A stretch of 64,000 bases of DNA from Wenzhouxiangella sp042310355 (GTDB lineage Bacteria; Pseudomonadota; Gammaproteobacteria; Xanthomonadales; Wenzhouxiangellaceae), in assembly GCF_042310355.1 (NCBI RefSeq), contig NZ_JBHJMR010000008.1, positions 79,034-143,033 of the forward strand, read 5' to 3'. This document shows, piece by piece, positions 17,618 through 26,776 of the stretch. The notes under the pieces were generated by a model. That model was not told the origin of the DNA. It saw only the letters and a list, made by a program, of their open reading frames with translations, and made no database searches. Each line of letters starts with the position of its first letter. Position 1 is the stretch's first letter. The translations under genes and the position numbers were made by a program.

Positions 17618-18352
17618 ATGCAACTGATACCCGCCATCGACCTGCGCGGCGGGCGCGTGGTGCGTCTGCAGCAGGGCGACTACGCGCGCGAGACGCGCTA
17701 CGACGACGATCCGCTGGTGCTGGCGAAACGCTATGCCGACGCCGGTGCGACGCTGATTCATATCGTCGATCTCGATAGCGCCCGGGCGGGCGGTGACACC
17801 AACCTCGCCATCATCGAGCGCCTGTGCAGCGAGCTCGACGTCGCCATCCAGACCGGCGGCGGCGTGCGCTCGCGCGAGGATTTCCAGCGCCGGATCGATG
17901 CCGGCGCCGCGCGCGTGGTCATCGGCAGCCTTTGCGTGCGCGAGCCCGGGACCGTCGCCGAATGGCTGGCCGGGCCCGAAGGCGGGCGCATCGTCGCCGG
18001 CCTGGATGTTGCGCAGGCCGTCGACGGCGGCTGGATGCCGCGCGCGGCCGGCTGGACCGAGGCCGGCGACATCGACCTGTTCACGCTGCTCGAACGCCTG
18101 GTCGATTCGGGACTGAAGCACCTGCTGTGCACCGATATCGAGCGCGACGGCATGTTCGCCGGCCCGTCGATCGCGCTTTACGAATCGGTCTGCGACCGCT
18201 TTCCGTCCTTGTCCGTGCAGGCCTCCGGCGGCATCGGCTCGGGTGCCGACCTGGCCGAGGTCGCGCCCACCGGCGTGGCCGGCTGCATCGTCGGCCGCGC
18301 CCTGCTCGAAGGCCGCGTCGATTTGAGCGAGATTGCCCGATGGTCGCGGTAA
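17618..18352 (+). CDS. hisA: ProFAR isomerase
   Basis: HisA isomerises the aminoaldose ProFAR to PRFAR. The 244-residue (beta/alpha)8 barrel shows LIPAIDLRGGRVVRLQQGDY at the N-terminus, IVDLDSARAG and the phosphate-binding QASGGIGSG near the C-terminus. Its 3' end overlaps hisF by 13 bp. Confidence 0.96.
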   Translation: MQLIPAIDLRGGRVVRLQQGDYARETRYDDDPLVLAKRYADAGATLIHIVDLDSARAGGDTNLAIIERLCSELDVAIQTGGGVRSREDFQRRIDAGAARVVIGSLCVREPGTVAEWLAGPEGGRIVAGLDVAQAVDGGWMPRAAGWTEAGDIDLFTLLERLVDSGLKHLLCTDIERDGMFAGPSIALYESVCDRFPSLSVQASGGIGSGADLAEVAPTGVAGCIVGRALLEGRVDLSEIARWSR

Positions 18353-19107
18353 GGCTCATTCCCTGCCTGGACGTGCGCGACGGGCGCGTGGTCAAGGGCG
18401 TGCGCTTTCGCGACCATCGCGACATGGGCGACATCGTCGAGCTGGCCGGGCGCTACCGCGACGCCGGCGCCGACGAACTGGTCTTCTACGACATCTCCGC
18501 GAGCCCGCAAAAACGCAGCGTCGACATCGCCTGGGTCGAACGGGTAGCGGAAGCCATCGACATTCCCTTCTGCGTCGCCGGCGGTATTCGCGACGTGGCC
18601 ACCGCCCGCGCCGTGCTGCATGCCGGCGCCGACAAGATATCGGTCAACTCGCCGGCGCTGGAACGCCCGGCCCTGATCGGCGAACTGGCCGACGCCTTCG
18701 GCTCGCAGTGCGTGGTCGCCGGCATCGACTCCATCCGCGAGGACGGCCGCTGGCGCGTGCGCCAGTACACCGGCGACCCGGACAACATGGTCGACCCCCG
18801 ACGCGACACGCTCAGCTGGGTCAAAGAGGTCCAGCGCCTGGGTGCGGGCGAGATCGTGCTCAACTGCATGGATTCCGACGGCGTGCGCGAAGGCTACGAC
18901 GTCGAGCAGCTCTCGACGGTGCGCGCAATCTGCCGCGTCCCCCTGATCGCCTCCGGCGGCGCCGGCACGCGCGAGCACTTTCTCGAGGCTTTCAAGCAGG
19001 CCGACGTCGACGGCGCCCTGGCGGCTACCGTCTTCCACTCCGGTCAGATTGCCATTCGCGACCTGAAGGACTGGCTGCGCCATGAGGGTGTGATGGTGCG
19101 CTGGTGA
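18340..19107 (+). CDS. hisF: Imidazole glycerol phosphate synthase, cyclase subunit
   Basis: HisF uses ammonia from HisH to convert PRFAR to IGP and AICAR. The 255-residue barrel starts RLIPCLDVRDGRVVKGVRF, contains ELVFYDISAS and CVAGGIRDV, and ends with the usual phosphate loop ASGGAGTREHF. The start lies inside the end of hisA. A palindrome-bearing gap separates it from hisIE. Confidence 0.97.
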   Translation: MVAVRLIPCLDVRDGRVVKGVRFRDHRDMGDIVELAGRYRDAGADELVFYDISASPQKRSVDIAWVERVAEAIDIPFCVAGGIRDVATARAVLHAGADKISVNSPALERPALIGELADAFGSQCVVAGIDSIREDGRWRVRQYTGDPDNMVDPRRDTLSWVKEVQRLGAGEIVLNCMDSDGVREGYDVEQLSTVRAICRVPLIASGGAGTREHFLEAFKQADVDGALAATVFHSGQIAIRDLKDWLRHEGVMVRW

Positions 19108-19110
19108 AGG

Positions 19111-19290
19111 AAGGTTTCAGGTTTCAGGTTTCAGGTTTCAGGGGTGGCAGCTGAGAGGGATGCGGGTCGGCTGCGCCGTGAGATCGAAGAGTTCGCCGGT
19201 CGCGGATCCCGATCCGACAATGCGGCGAAGCCGCCCCGCACCGCTGGCCGATGCCTCCCCTGAAACCTGAAACCTGAACCCTGAAACCTT
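19111..19290. repeat. 34-bp inverted repeat (33/34 match) of heptamers, hisF-hisIE gap
   Basis: The left arm 19111-19144 contains the 7-mer GTTTCAG repeated head to tail. The right arm 19257-19290 is its inverse with one mismatch. The 112-bp centre has no gene. It is the most regular of the four his-operon palindromes. Confidence 0.92.
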
Positions 19291-19314
19291 GATCAAACAA
19301 CGGAGCCCCAACAC

Positions 19315-19932
19315 ATGACGAAGCAACGCGACCTCGAGAATCTCGATTGGAACAAAGGAGATGGATTGCTTCCCGCAATCGTGCAGGACGCCGACGACGG
19401 GCGGGTGCTGATGCTCGGCTACATGAACGCCGAGGCGCTCGAGGCCACGCGCTCGAGCGAGCGGGTGACCTTCTTCTCGCGCAGCAAGCAGCGCCTGTGG
19501 ACCAAGGGCGAGAGCTCGGGCAATCACCTGGCGCTGGTCGATGTGCGCGTCGACTGCGACCGCGACACCCTGCTGGTGCTGGCCCGTCCCCACGGCCCGA
19601 CCTGCCATACCGGCAGCGAGACCTGTTTCGGGGACGCGCGCCTGCCGGCGGTGGGCTTTCTCGCCGACCTCGAGCGCACGATCCAGTCGCGCGCGGGCAC
19701 CGATCCGGCGTCAAGCTATACGGCGCGCCTGCTCGCCGAAGGCGTCAAGCGCTGCGCGCAGAAAGTCGGGGAGGAAGGTGTGGAAGTCGCGCTCGCCGCG
19801 GCTGCCGGCGAGCGCGAGGAACTGGAATCGGAAGCGGCCGACCTGCTCTACCACCTGCTGGTGTGCCTGCAGTCGGCCGGCAGTGACCTGGAATCAGTCG
19901 TCGATACCCTGATCAGGCGGCACAAGCGCTGA
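19315..19932 (+). CDS. hisI: Bifunctional PR-AMP cyclohydrolase / PR-ATP pyrophosphatase
   Basis: The 205-residue fusion joins HisI (WNKGDGLLPAIVQDA, the THCHTGS-type metal motif read here as GPTCHTGSETCF) to HisE (from about residue 118, EEGVEVALAAAAGE and ADLLYHLLV). It carries out steps 2 and 3 of the pathway and is the last gene of the operon. Its 3' end overlaps the convergent EAL gene by 20 bp. Confidence 0.96.
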   Translation: MTKQRDLENLDWNKGDGLLPAIVQDADDGRVLMLGYMNAEALEATRSSERVTFFSRSKQRLWTKGESSGNHLALVDVRVDCDRDTLLVLARPHGPTCHTGSETCFGDARLPAVGFLADLERTIQSRAGTDPASSYTARLLAEGVKRCAQKVGEEGVEVALAAAAGEREELESEAADLLYHLLVCLQSAGSDLESVVDTLIRRHKR

Positions 19933-20713
19933 GTTCGAAACCGGCCTCGTAGTTGCGAAAGAAGTCGGTTTCTTCCTCCGCCTCGGCCAGTTCGGGGCGA
20001 CCGAAGTAGTAACCCTGGAAGTGGGCAACACCGGCCTGGCGCAGCCATTCCAGCTCGGATTCGCGCTCGATGCCGGCGGCGATCGGCACGATGCCCAGCG
20101 CCTTGCAGCTGGCCACGACGCCGAGCACCATGGCCTGGCGCCGCAGGCTGCCGTGAATCCCGGCAATCAGTTCGCGGTCGAGCTTGACGAACTCCGGCCG
20201 CAGCACCGCCAGGCGCTTGAGGCCGGCTTCGCCGGTGCCGAAATTGTCGGCGGCAACGCGAAAGCCCCAGGCATTGGCACGAGCGCGCACTTCGGCGAGC
20301 TGGCGCGGGCTGCCCAGGCGTTCGAGGGAGTTGAACTCCAGCACGATCTGGCTCGGGCTGAAGCGGCTGGCTTCGACGGCCTCGGCGGTCGAGGCCAGCG
20401 CGGCCTCGAGGTTGTCCGGGTCGATCTCGGTGCAATTGATGTGCAGGTCGCCGCGAAGGCCGAGGCGGCTGGCTTCGCGGATGGCGCCCAGGCGGCAGGC
20501 CTGGTCGAAGTAGAAGAGGTTGTCCGGGCGAACAGAGGCGATGATCTGTGCCGGCGACTCGCCGGAGCAGCCGCGAACCAGGGCTTCATGACCGACCGTC
20601 CGGCCGCTCTGGCCGTCGACCAGGGGCTGAAAGGCAAAGCGGATACCGACATCGAGGACAGAAAGGTAGTCTTCGAGGCGCGTGTTGCTGTTGTCGAGAT
20701 GCATTCCGGTCAT
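19913..20713 (-). CDS. Degenerate EAL-domain protein
   Basis: The 266-residue protein is a stand-alone EAL domain with EALVRG near the N-terminus, KLDREL and the late FQGYYFGRP. Several residues needed for cyclic-di-GMP hydrolysis are changed. The DDFGTG motif reads DNFGTG, the usual LEITE reads LEFNS, and the AEGVE motif reads AAGIE. It is therefore probably an inactive c-di-GMP receptor or protein-interaction module. No transmitter or receiver domain is attached. The start follows GGAAGG and overlaps nothing upstream. Confidence 0.8.
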   Translation of the reverse strand: MTGMHLDNSNTRLEDYLSVLDVGIRFAFQPLVDGQSGRTVGHEALVRGCSGESPAQIIASVRPDNLFYFDQACRLGAIREASRLGLRGDLHINCTEIDPDNLEAALASTAEAVEASRFSPSQIVLEFNSLERLGSPRQLAEVRARANAWGFRVAADNFGTGEAGLKRLAVLRPEFVKLDRELIAGIHGSLRRQAMVLGVVASCKALGIVPIAAGIERESELEWLRQAGVAHFQGYYFGRPELAEAEEETDFFRNYEAGFELSACAA

Positions 20714-20916
20714 GGTCCTTCCCCTTCCTAAGCTCTGTAGTGAGAGTTCTTGTCTGGGACCATTGTTGCAATCAGCGTGCCAAGCTTGTCGACCAACGTC
20801 CCGGCGACGACTTTAGCCGGCGCGGAAAGTGAACGGGTTCACGCTTATCGGCCTTGCCTGCGGACGCGCTGGCACGACCCGCCTGACCGGTTGCGGCGCG
20901 CCAGTGCCAATCTGCG

Positions 20917-21585
20917 TCAGCGAATGCGCTCGAGCAGTTGTCGCCGGCCGGCCAGCCGCGCCCAGAGGCGGCCGCAGACGAACCAGCACAGGAATGCCGC
21001 CTCGCGCAGGCTGGCGGCGAGATTGCCGGCAGCGAGGCGCCAGCGCGCCTCGGCGGCAACGGGCACGGCGTCCAGGCCGAGCTGGCGCGCGTAGGCCGTC
21101 ACCCGGGCGAGGTGAAAACGGCTGCTCACGATCCCCAGCCTGGCCGCGGGCGGCAGCAGGCCGCGGGCATGGCGCAGGTTCTCGAACGTGTCGGTGGAAG
21201 CTTCCTCGAGCGCAATGCGGGCGGCGTCGAGGCCGCACTCGGATACCAGCCAGTCCCGCCCGACAGCGGCCTCGGAGGGCTCGCCGCCGCCGGCCAGCAA
21301 CAGCCGGACGCCGGGCTGCTCGGTGGCCAGGCGGGCGGCGCGGCGCAGGCGCTGACGATAGATCTTCGAGGGCCGGCCGGCATCGAGCACGTATCCGCAT
21401 ACGATCAGCCAGTCGAGGCAGACCCGATCATCGCTTCGCACGGCCCGGTAGAGCACCCAGGCCCAACTCGCCAGAAAGACCAGTCCGCCGCTGGCGAGCA
21501 GCATCAGCATGCTGACCAGCAGCGATTCGCGCAGGGGCGGATCGGCGAGGGCGCCGCGCAGGCTCAGGTTCGATACGGTACTCAT
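20917..21585 (-). CDS. DUF218 (YdcF/ElyC-like) membrane-anchored protein
   Basis: The 222-residue protein has one N-terminal membrane segment (about residues 22-45), followed by the DUF218 fold with VCGYVLDAGRPS, LLLAGGG and the STDTFENLRHA and VSSRFHLARV motifs. Relatives such as ElyC and SanA affect envelope polysaccharide and lipid-carrier metabolism. The start at MSTVSNLSL was chosen because upstream residues lie in the probable promoter of the divergent ketosynthase gene. Confidence 0.82.
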   Translation of the reverse strand: MSTVSNLSLRGALADPPLRESLLVSMLMLLASGGLVFLASWAWVLYRAVRSDDRVCLDWLIVCGYVLDAGRPSKIYRQRLRRAARLATEQPGVRLLLAGGGEPSEAAVGRDWLVSECGLDAARIALEEASTDTFENLRHARGLLPPAARLGIVSSRFHLARVTAYARQLGLDAVPVAAEARWRLAAGNLAASLREAAFLCWFVCGRLWARLAGRRQLLERIR

Positions 21586-21619
21586 CGCTGGCCGGCCTTT
21601 CGCATTAAAAACGACGCCA

Positions 21620-21625
21620 TATAAT
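21620..21625 (+). promoter_or_regulatory. TATAAT -10 element before the ketosynthase operon
   Basis: A perfect TATAAT lies about 100 bp before the ketosynthase start, in an otherwise GC-rich gap. No good TTGACA box is seen at the expected distance. It is a candidate promoter for the left pigment operon. Confidence 0.4.
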
Positions 21626-21724
21626 GTCAGGCGACATCCGGGATTGCGAGCACCCCTCGCCCTGCCTATACTGGCGCACCCCTTGCAGCGGCCCGCGCGG
21701 CGCGCCCGGAATACCTCGAACCGC

Positions 21725-22903
21725 ATGAAAGACCTGCATATTGCCGCCATGACCCTGACCTGTGCCGCCGGCACCGGTCTCGACGCCGTCCGCTCGGCCC
21801 TGGCCGAAGGCCGCAGTGGCCTGCGCCCCAACGACTACCCGCACTGCGGCCTCGAGACCTGGATTGGTCGGGTCGAGGGCGTGGAAGGCATCACCCTGAC
21901 GGGCGATCTTGCGCGCTTTCAGTGCCGCAACAACCAGCTCGCCGAGCTGGCCCTGCAGCAGGACGATTTTCGCGCCCGGGCCGCGGCCCTGCTCGAGCGC
22001 CATCGCCCCGAGCGCGTCGCCTGCGTGGTCGGCACGTCCACGGCCGGCATCAGCAGCACGGAACGCGCCTACCGCGAGCTCGATGCCAACGGCGAGTTCC
22101 GGGACGAGCACGTCATGCCCTGGGTGCACACGCCGCATACGTCAGCCGCTTTCGTCGCCGCGGCCCTGGGCCTGGAAGGGCCGGTACAGACCGTCTCCAC
22201 CGCCTGCTCGTCCTCGGCCAAGGTCTTCGCCACCGCCGCGCGCCTGATCGAGTCCGGCTGGGCCGATGCCGCGGTGGTCGGCGGCGTCGACAGCCTCTGC
22301 CTGTCGGTGCTCTACGGCTTCCATTCCCTGGAGCTGGTCTCGCCCGATCCCTGCCGACCCTTCGACCGCCGCCGCAACGGCCTCAACCTGGGCGAAGCGG
22401 CCGGTTTCGCTATCGTCGAGCGCGCGCCCGATGATTCGCTCGCCCGGCTGCTCGGCTGGGGCGAGACTTCGGACGCCCATCACATGGCCTCGCCCCACCC
22501 CGAAGGCGCCGGCGCGATCGCGGCGATGCGCCGGGCGCTGGACCGCGCCGGCATGGCGCCCGGGGAGATCGGCTACGTCAACTGCCACGGCACGGCCACC
22601 CCCATGAACGACCGCATCGAGACCGCCGCGCTCAAGACCGTCTTCGGCGCGCCGCCGCCGGCTGGCTCGACCAAGGCCTGGACCGGCCATACCCTGGGCG
22701 CGGCCGGCATCACCGAAACCGTGTTCAGCGCCCTGACCCTGGTCGACGCTTACCTGCCCGCCAGCCTCAACTGCGATGAACCCGAGCCGGAAGCGGCCGA
22801 CTTCATCCTGCGCGCGGGCCGGCGCGAGAAGGTCGACGCGGTGATGTCCAATTCCTTCGGCTTCGGCGGCTCCAACTGCACACTGATCCTGGGGGCGGCA
22901 TGA
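21725..22903 (+). CDS. Beta-ketoacyl-ACP synthase of the aryl-polyene cluster
   Basis: The 392-residue FabF-like ketosynthase has nucleophile Cys161 in STACSSSAKV and the two catalytic His in NCHGTATPMND and TGHTLGAAG. It would condense malonyl-ACP with the growing aryl-polyene chain. The next gene, overlapping by ATGA, encodes the partner that lacks the active Cys, the same KS/CLF pairing as ApeO/ApeC in E. coli aryl-polyene clusters. It is the first gene of the left pigment operon. Confidence 0.9.
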   Translation: MKDLHIAAMTLTCAAGTGLDAVRSALAEGRSGLRPNDYPHCGLETWIGRVEGVEGITLTGDLARFQCRNNQLAELALQQDDFRARAAALLERHRPERVACVVGTSTAGISSTERAYRELDANGEFRDEHVMPWVHTPHTSAAFVAAALGLEGPVQTVSTACSSSAKVFATAARLIESGWADAAVVGGVDSLCLSVLYGFHSLELVSPDPCRPFDRRRNGLNLGEAAGFAIVERAPDDSLARLLGWGETSDAHHMASPHPEGAGAIAAMRRALDRAGMAPGEIGYVNCHGTATPMNDRIETAALKTVFGAPPPAGSTKAWTGHTLGAAGITETVFSALTLVDAYLPASLNCDEPEPEAADFILRAGRREKVDAVMSNSFGFGGSNCTLILGAA

Positions 22904-23691
22904 GTGAAAACCTCCGCATTCTCGGCTGCGGCCTGAGCGCCCCGGGTCTTCCGGATATCGACGCCCTGTCGCAGGTCCTTGCCGGCGCCGAGCTGGGCGA
23001 GGAAAAGCCCGGCAGCGCCAGCATCTCGCTGCTGTCACCGCGCGAGCGCCGGCGTTGCCCGGAGACCGTGCGCCTGTCCATGGCAGCGGCCGAACAGGCC
23101 TGCCGCGCGGCCGGTGTCGAACCCGCCGAGCCCGACGCCGTGTTCAGCTCGGGCATGGGCGACCTGGCCATCAGCGATTACATGTGCCGCACCCTGGCGG
23201 ATACGCCCGATCTGCTCTCGCCGATGCGCTTCCACAACTCGGTGCACAACGCCGCGGCCGGCTACTGGTCGATCGGGTCGGGCGCGCGCGGCGATGTCAC
23301 CGCGCTCAGCGGCGCGACCGATAGCCTGGTCGCCGGGCTGATCGAAGCCGACAGTCGCGTGCGGGTCGAAGGCCGGCCGGTGCTTCTCGTCGTCTACGAC
23401 GCCGCCGCCGACGGCCCCATGCGCGCCGTCTGGCCGGCGCGCTATCCCTTTGCCTGTGCATTCGTCATCGGCAATGCTGACGGCGAGGGCGGCGCCATGA
23501 CGCTCGCGCCCGAACACGGCATCGACGCAGACGACTGTCCGCCGCTGCCCGCCGCGCTTGCCGAAAGAGTGACCGACAACCCGGCCGCCCGCGGCCTCCA
23601 CCTGCTCGCCCTGGCCCTCGGTCATCACCACGGGCCGCTGCGCCTGGCCGCACGACAGGGCCCGGGGCTGCGCATCGAAGCGGCGGCATGA
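22900..23691 (+). CDS. Ketosynthase-like chain-length factor (Ketoacyl-synt_2 type)
   Basis: The 263-residue protein covers only the N-terminal half of the thiolase fold. It has RFHNSVHNAAAGYWSIG and LSGATDSLVAGL and lacks a catalytic Cys. Such proteins form heterodimers with the full ketosynthase in aryl-polyene synthesis (ApeC-like). It is coupled by overlap to the ketosynthase before it and the glycosyltransferase after it. Confidence 0.85.
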   Translation: MSENLRILGCGLSAPGLPDIDALSQVLAGAELGEEKPGSASISLLSPRERRRCPETVRLSMAAAEQACRAAGVEPAEPDAVFSSGMGDLAISDYMCRTLADTPDLLSPMRFHNSVHNAAAGYWSIGSGARGDVTALSGATDSLVAGLIEADSRVRVEGRPVLLVVYDAAADGPMRAVWPARYPFACAFVIGNADGEGGAMTLAPEHGIDADDCPPLPAALAERVTDNPAARGLHLLALALGHHHGPLRLAARQGPGLRIEAAA

Positions 23692-24422
23692 CGACCGCCG
23701 CGGTCATCCCGGCCCACAACGAAGTCCGCACCATCCGGCCCCTGGTGGAAGCCGTGCGCGAGAAGGTCGACCTCGTCATCGTCGTCGACGACGGCTCGAG
23801 CGACGGCACCGGCGCGGCGTTGGCCGACCTCGACATCCGCCTGATTCGCCACGACAGCGCCGGCGGAAAGGCCGCGGCCCTGGCGACCGGCTTCCAGGCG
23901 GCGCTATCGGCCGGCGCGCAGCTGGTGGCCACGCTCGACGGCGACGGCCAGCACGAGCCCGGGGAGCTCGACCGCCTGCTGCACGCCGCGCGACAATACC
24001 CCGACCACCTGGTCGTCGGCGCCCGCATACGCCAGCGCCATCGCCAGCCGGGCATCCGTCGCTTCGCCAACCGTTTCGCCGATTTCTGGATCTCCTGGGC
24101 CGGCGGCCAGCGCCTGCCCGACAGCCAGAGCGGCTACCGCGTCTACCCGCGCGGCCTGATCGAGCAGGTCCGGCCCTCGACCGCCCGGCGCCACGGCTTC
24201 GTCTTCGAAACCGCCATGCTGATCGACGGCGCGCGCGCCGGCTACCCGGCCGTGGCCGTCGAGATCGACAGCATCTACCGCGACAATGCCCGGGCCAGCT
24301 ACTTCCGCCCCGGACGCGACGTGTGGGAGATCTTCTGGTTCGTGTTCCGGCGTATCCTGCTCGCCGGCCTGTATCCGCGCGGTCTCTGGCGCATGCTCAC
24401 CCGCCCGGCGCGCTTTGCCTGA
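23688..24422 (+). CDS. Family 2 glycosyltransferase
   Basis: The 244-residue GT2 enzyme has a GT-A fold with VVDDGSSDGTGAAL, the DGDGQHEPGEL acceptor/metal motif, and a C-terminal amphipathic or membrane-close segment. Aryl-polyene clusters commonly encode a GT2 next to a lysophospholipid-type acyltransferase for assembly of the lipid anchor, and both are present here (the acyltransferase is at 31766). The sugar donor is unknown. It ends the left operon, convergent with the DUF4124 gene. Confidence 0.85.
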   Translation: MTTAAVIPAHNEVRTIRPLVEAVREKVDLVIVVDDGSSDGTGAALADLDIRLIRHDSAGGKAAALATGFQAALSAGAQLVATLDGDGQHEPGELDRLLHAARQYPDHLVVGARIRQRHRQPGIRRFANRFADFWISWAGGQRLPDSQSGYRVYPRGLIEQVRPSTARRHGFVFETAMLIDGARAGYPAVAVEIDSIYRDNARASYFRPGRDVWEIFWFVFRRILLAGLYPRGLWRMLTRPARFA

Positions 24423-24425
24423 AGG

Positions 24426-24953
24426 CTAGACCCCGGGGTAGACCCGGTGGTCCTCGTAGACCGAGCGGTCGTGGAAGGGCATGTCGGCGACGTCCCCCGG
24501 CCCGATGCCCAGCTTCTCGTCAACCCGGCGCAGTTCGTCGATCAGTTCCCGCCGCCGTTCGCCGTCGATATGCCGCCGCTTGAGCGCCGACAGGGTCGAC
24601 TTGCGCGAGCGCTCGAGCGACAGCCGCTCCTTGCGCGAGAGTTCTTGCGCGGCCGAATGCGCCCGCCCCGCGTTTCGGGTCCGCTCGCTGGTCCGTCCCC
24701 CGCCGGCAGTGGTCGAGGCACGCTCCGGCGGGTCGACCGCGGCAGCCGCCGGCCCGGCCTCCGGGGCCCGGTGGCCCTGGTGGGGACTGGCGTCGACCTT
24801 CTCCTCGCTGCCCGTGTCGGATCCACAGGGCAGGTCCGAAAAGGTGACCGAACCGTCGCGCCCCTCGCAGCGATAGACCTGCTGCGCCCCGGCAACGGAC
24901 GCAGCGAGCGCGAAAACCAGGGTCAGTGCAATGGCGGCTTTACGGGTTTCCAT
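24426..24953 (-). CDS. DUF4124-domain exported protein
   Basis: The 175-residue protein has a signal peptide (about 1-23, ending AGA) and an N-terminal DUF4124 segment, VYRCEGRDGSVTFSDLPCG. A low-complexity linker and a charged helical C-terminus with heptad-like ERLSLERSRKSTLSALKRR follow. DUF4124 proteins are periplasmic and of unknown function. It is on the opposite strand to its neighbours in the pigment cluster and may not belong to the pathway. Confidence 0.75.
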   Translation of the reverse strand: METRKAAIALTLVFALAASVAGAQQVYRCEGRDGSVTFSDLPCGSDTGSEEKVDASPHQGHRAPEAGPAAAAVDPPERASTTAGGGRTSERTRNAGRAHSAAQELSRKERLSLERSRKSTLSALKRRHIDGERRRELIDELRRVDEKLGIGPGDVADMPFHDRSVYEDHRVYPGV

Positions 24954-25090
24954 GGGTTTTCCTCCTGCGCTGCATGGTGACAATCTAGCAAGTACCAGCG
25001 CCCCGTCCCAGTCGGAGAATCGCCCGAATCCGTGTAGGAATCCGCGCCGGCTCGCCGCCACGATCCATCGATCGGTCACGGCCCGAGGGC

Positions 25091-25096
25091 TATAAT
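25091..25096 (+). promoter_or_regulatory. TATAAT box 6 bp before the flavoprotein ATG (leaderless promoter candidate)
   Basis: TATAAT is followed by CCGTCC and then the ATG. The expected transcription start would fall on the start codon itself. No ribosome site is possible in that space. Confidence 0.55.
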
Positions 25097-25102
25097 CCGT
25101 CC

Positions 25103-26776
25103 ATGACAAAGACACCCGCATCTCCGAGCCCCGAAACCGACGTCGTCATCCTCGGCGGCGGCCTCGCCGGACTCACGCTCGCCCTGCAGCTCAGGCAGGC
25201 TGACCCGGCGATTCGCGTGACGGTCGTCGAACGCAACCGCCACCCGGTGCCGGAAGCCGCGCACAAGGTCGGAGAATCGACGGTCGAAATCGCCGCCGAC
25301 TACTTCGCCAACGTGCTCGGCCTGGCCGAACACATCGAGAACGATCAGCTGCGCAAGTACGGCCTGCGCTTCTTCTTCCATGCCGGCCGCCACGACGACC
25401 TCGCAGAGGCGGCGGAACTGGGCGCGTCGCGGCTGTTGACCGTACCCAGCTACCAGCTCGACCGCGGCATTTTCGAGAACCATCTCGGCCGGCGCGCCCG
25501 CGAGCTCGGCGTCGAATTCATCGACGGCGCCCGCGTCACCGCCACCGAGCTGGCCGCCGACGGCAACGGACACCATCGGGTGCAGATCGAGCACGACGGC
25601 CGGCCGGCCGTGCTCGAGGCCCGCTGGGTGGTCGACGCCATGAGCCGGGCCTCGCGCCTGCGCCGCAGCCTCGACCTGGTCGAGGACAACGGCCACCACT
25701 GCTCGGCGGTGTGGTTCCGCATCGACCGGCGCATCGACCTCGGCGAGTGGAGTTCGGACCAGGCCTGGGCGGATCGCTGCAGCCAACTGCCGCGCTGGCT
25801 GTCGACCAACCACCTGATGGGCCGCGGCTACTGGGTGTGGCTGATCCCGCTGGCTTCCGGCTCGACCAGCGTCGGCATCGTCTTCGACAACGCCCTGCAC
25901 GATTTCGAGTCGCTCAAGTCCTACGACGGCGCCATGGACTGGCTGGCAGAACATCAGCCGCGCTGCCATCGCGCCGTTCGCGACGCCGGCGGCGAACTGC
26001 AGGACTTCCGTTACCTGCGTCATTTCTCGCACGGCGCGCGCGCCGTCTATTCCGGCCAGCGCTGGGCCCTGACCGGCGAGGCCGGCGTCTTTCTCGATCC
26101 CTTCTACTCGCCCGGCAGCGACTTCATCGCCCTGTCCAACACCTTCGTCACCGACCTGATCGTGCGCGAGACGGCCGGCGAGAAGATCGCCCGGCGGGCC
26201 CGGCTCTACGAGCGCACCTACCTGTCCTTCTACGAGTCCTCGCTCGCCCTCTACCGCGGCCAGTATCCGCTGTTCGGCCATTTTCGGGCGATGAGCGCCA
26301 AGACCGTCTGGGACTACGCTTACTACTGGGGCGTGCTTGCCCTGCTGTTCTTCGCCCGCCGCACCACCGACATGGGCTTCATCGCCCGCCACGGAGAATC
26401 GCTCGAGCAGCTGCGGCGGATCAACGTCGAAGTCCAGGCGATGCTGCGCCGCTGGGCCGAGGTCGAACCCAACCACGAGGCGCCCGGCGTGCTGGTCGAC
26501 CAGTCGGCCTCGCCGCTGTTGGTGCGGCTCAACCGCGAATTGACCGAAGTGCGCGACGATACCGACGAAGCGCTCGGCCGGCGACTCGCGGCCAACGCCG
26601 ACATGCTGCACGCCCTGGCGCTGCGCCTGCAGGCGATCGCGCCGGCGCCCGCGCGCGCCGAACTGCAATCGGCCGATGCTTCGCGTCAAAGCAACGAGGA
26701 CTTGCTCGCCGGGCTGCCCACGGCCCTGACCGAGCCGCCCGTCGATCGGCCCGAAGCCGCCGTCAGCCTCGGCTGA
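25103..26776 (+). CDS. Flavin-dependent halogenase-like oxidoreductase 1
   Basis: The 557-residue FAD enzyme has the dinucleotide motif GGGLAG at about 18-23, HKVGES near 54-59 and the halogenase signature WVWLIP at about 244-249. The WxWxIP motif is characteristic of flavin-dependent halogenases. Residues after 420 form an extra helical region with no clear match. In the pigment cluster it could halogenate the aryl head group, as xanthomonadins are brominated, but hydroxylation or desaturation is also possible. Its 3' end overlaps the convergent chorismatase gene. Confidence 0.82.
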   Translation: MTKTPASPSPETDVVILGGGLAGLTLALQLRQADPAIRVTVVERNRHPVPEAAHKVGESTVEIAADYFANVLGLAEHIENDQLRKYGLRFFFHAGRHDDLAEAAELGASRLLTVPSYQLDRGIFENHLGRRARELGVEFIDGARVTATELAADGNGHHRVQIEHDGRPAVLEARWVVDAMSRASRLRRSLDLVEDNGHHCSAVWFRIDRRIDLGEWSSDQAWADRCSQLPRWLSTNHLMGRGYWVWLIPLASGSTSVGIVFDNALHDFESLKSYDGAMDWLAEHQPRCHRAVRDAGGELQDFRYLRHFSHGARAVYSGQRWALTGEAGVFLDPFYSPGSDFIALSNTFVTDLIVRETAGEKIARRARLYERTYLSFYESSLALYRGQYPLFGHFRAMSAKTVWDYAYYWGVLALLFFARRTTDMGFIARHGESLEQLRRINVEVQAMLRRWAEVEPNHEAPGVLVDQSASPLLVRLNRELTEVRDDTDEALGRRLAANADMLHALALRLQAIAPAPARAELQSADASRQSNEDLLAGLPTALTEPPVDRPEAAVSLG

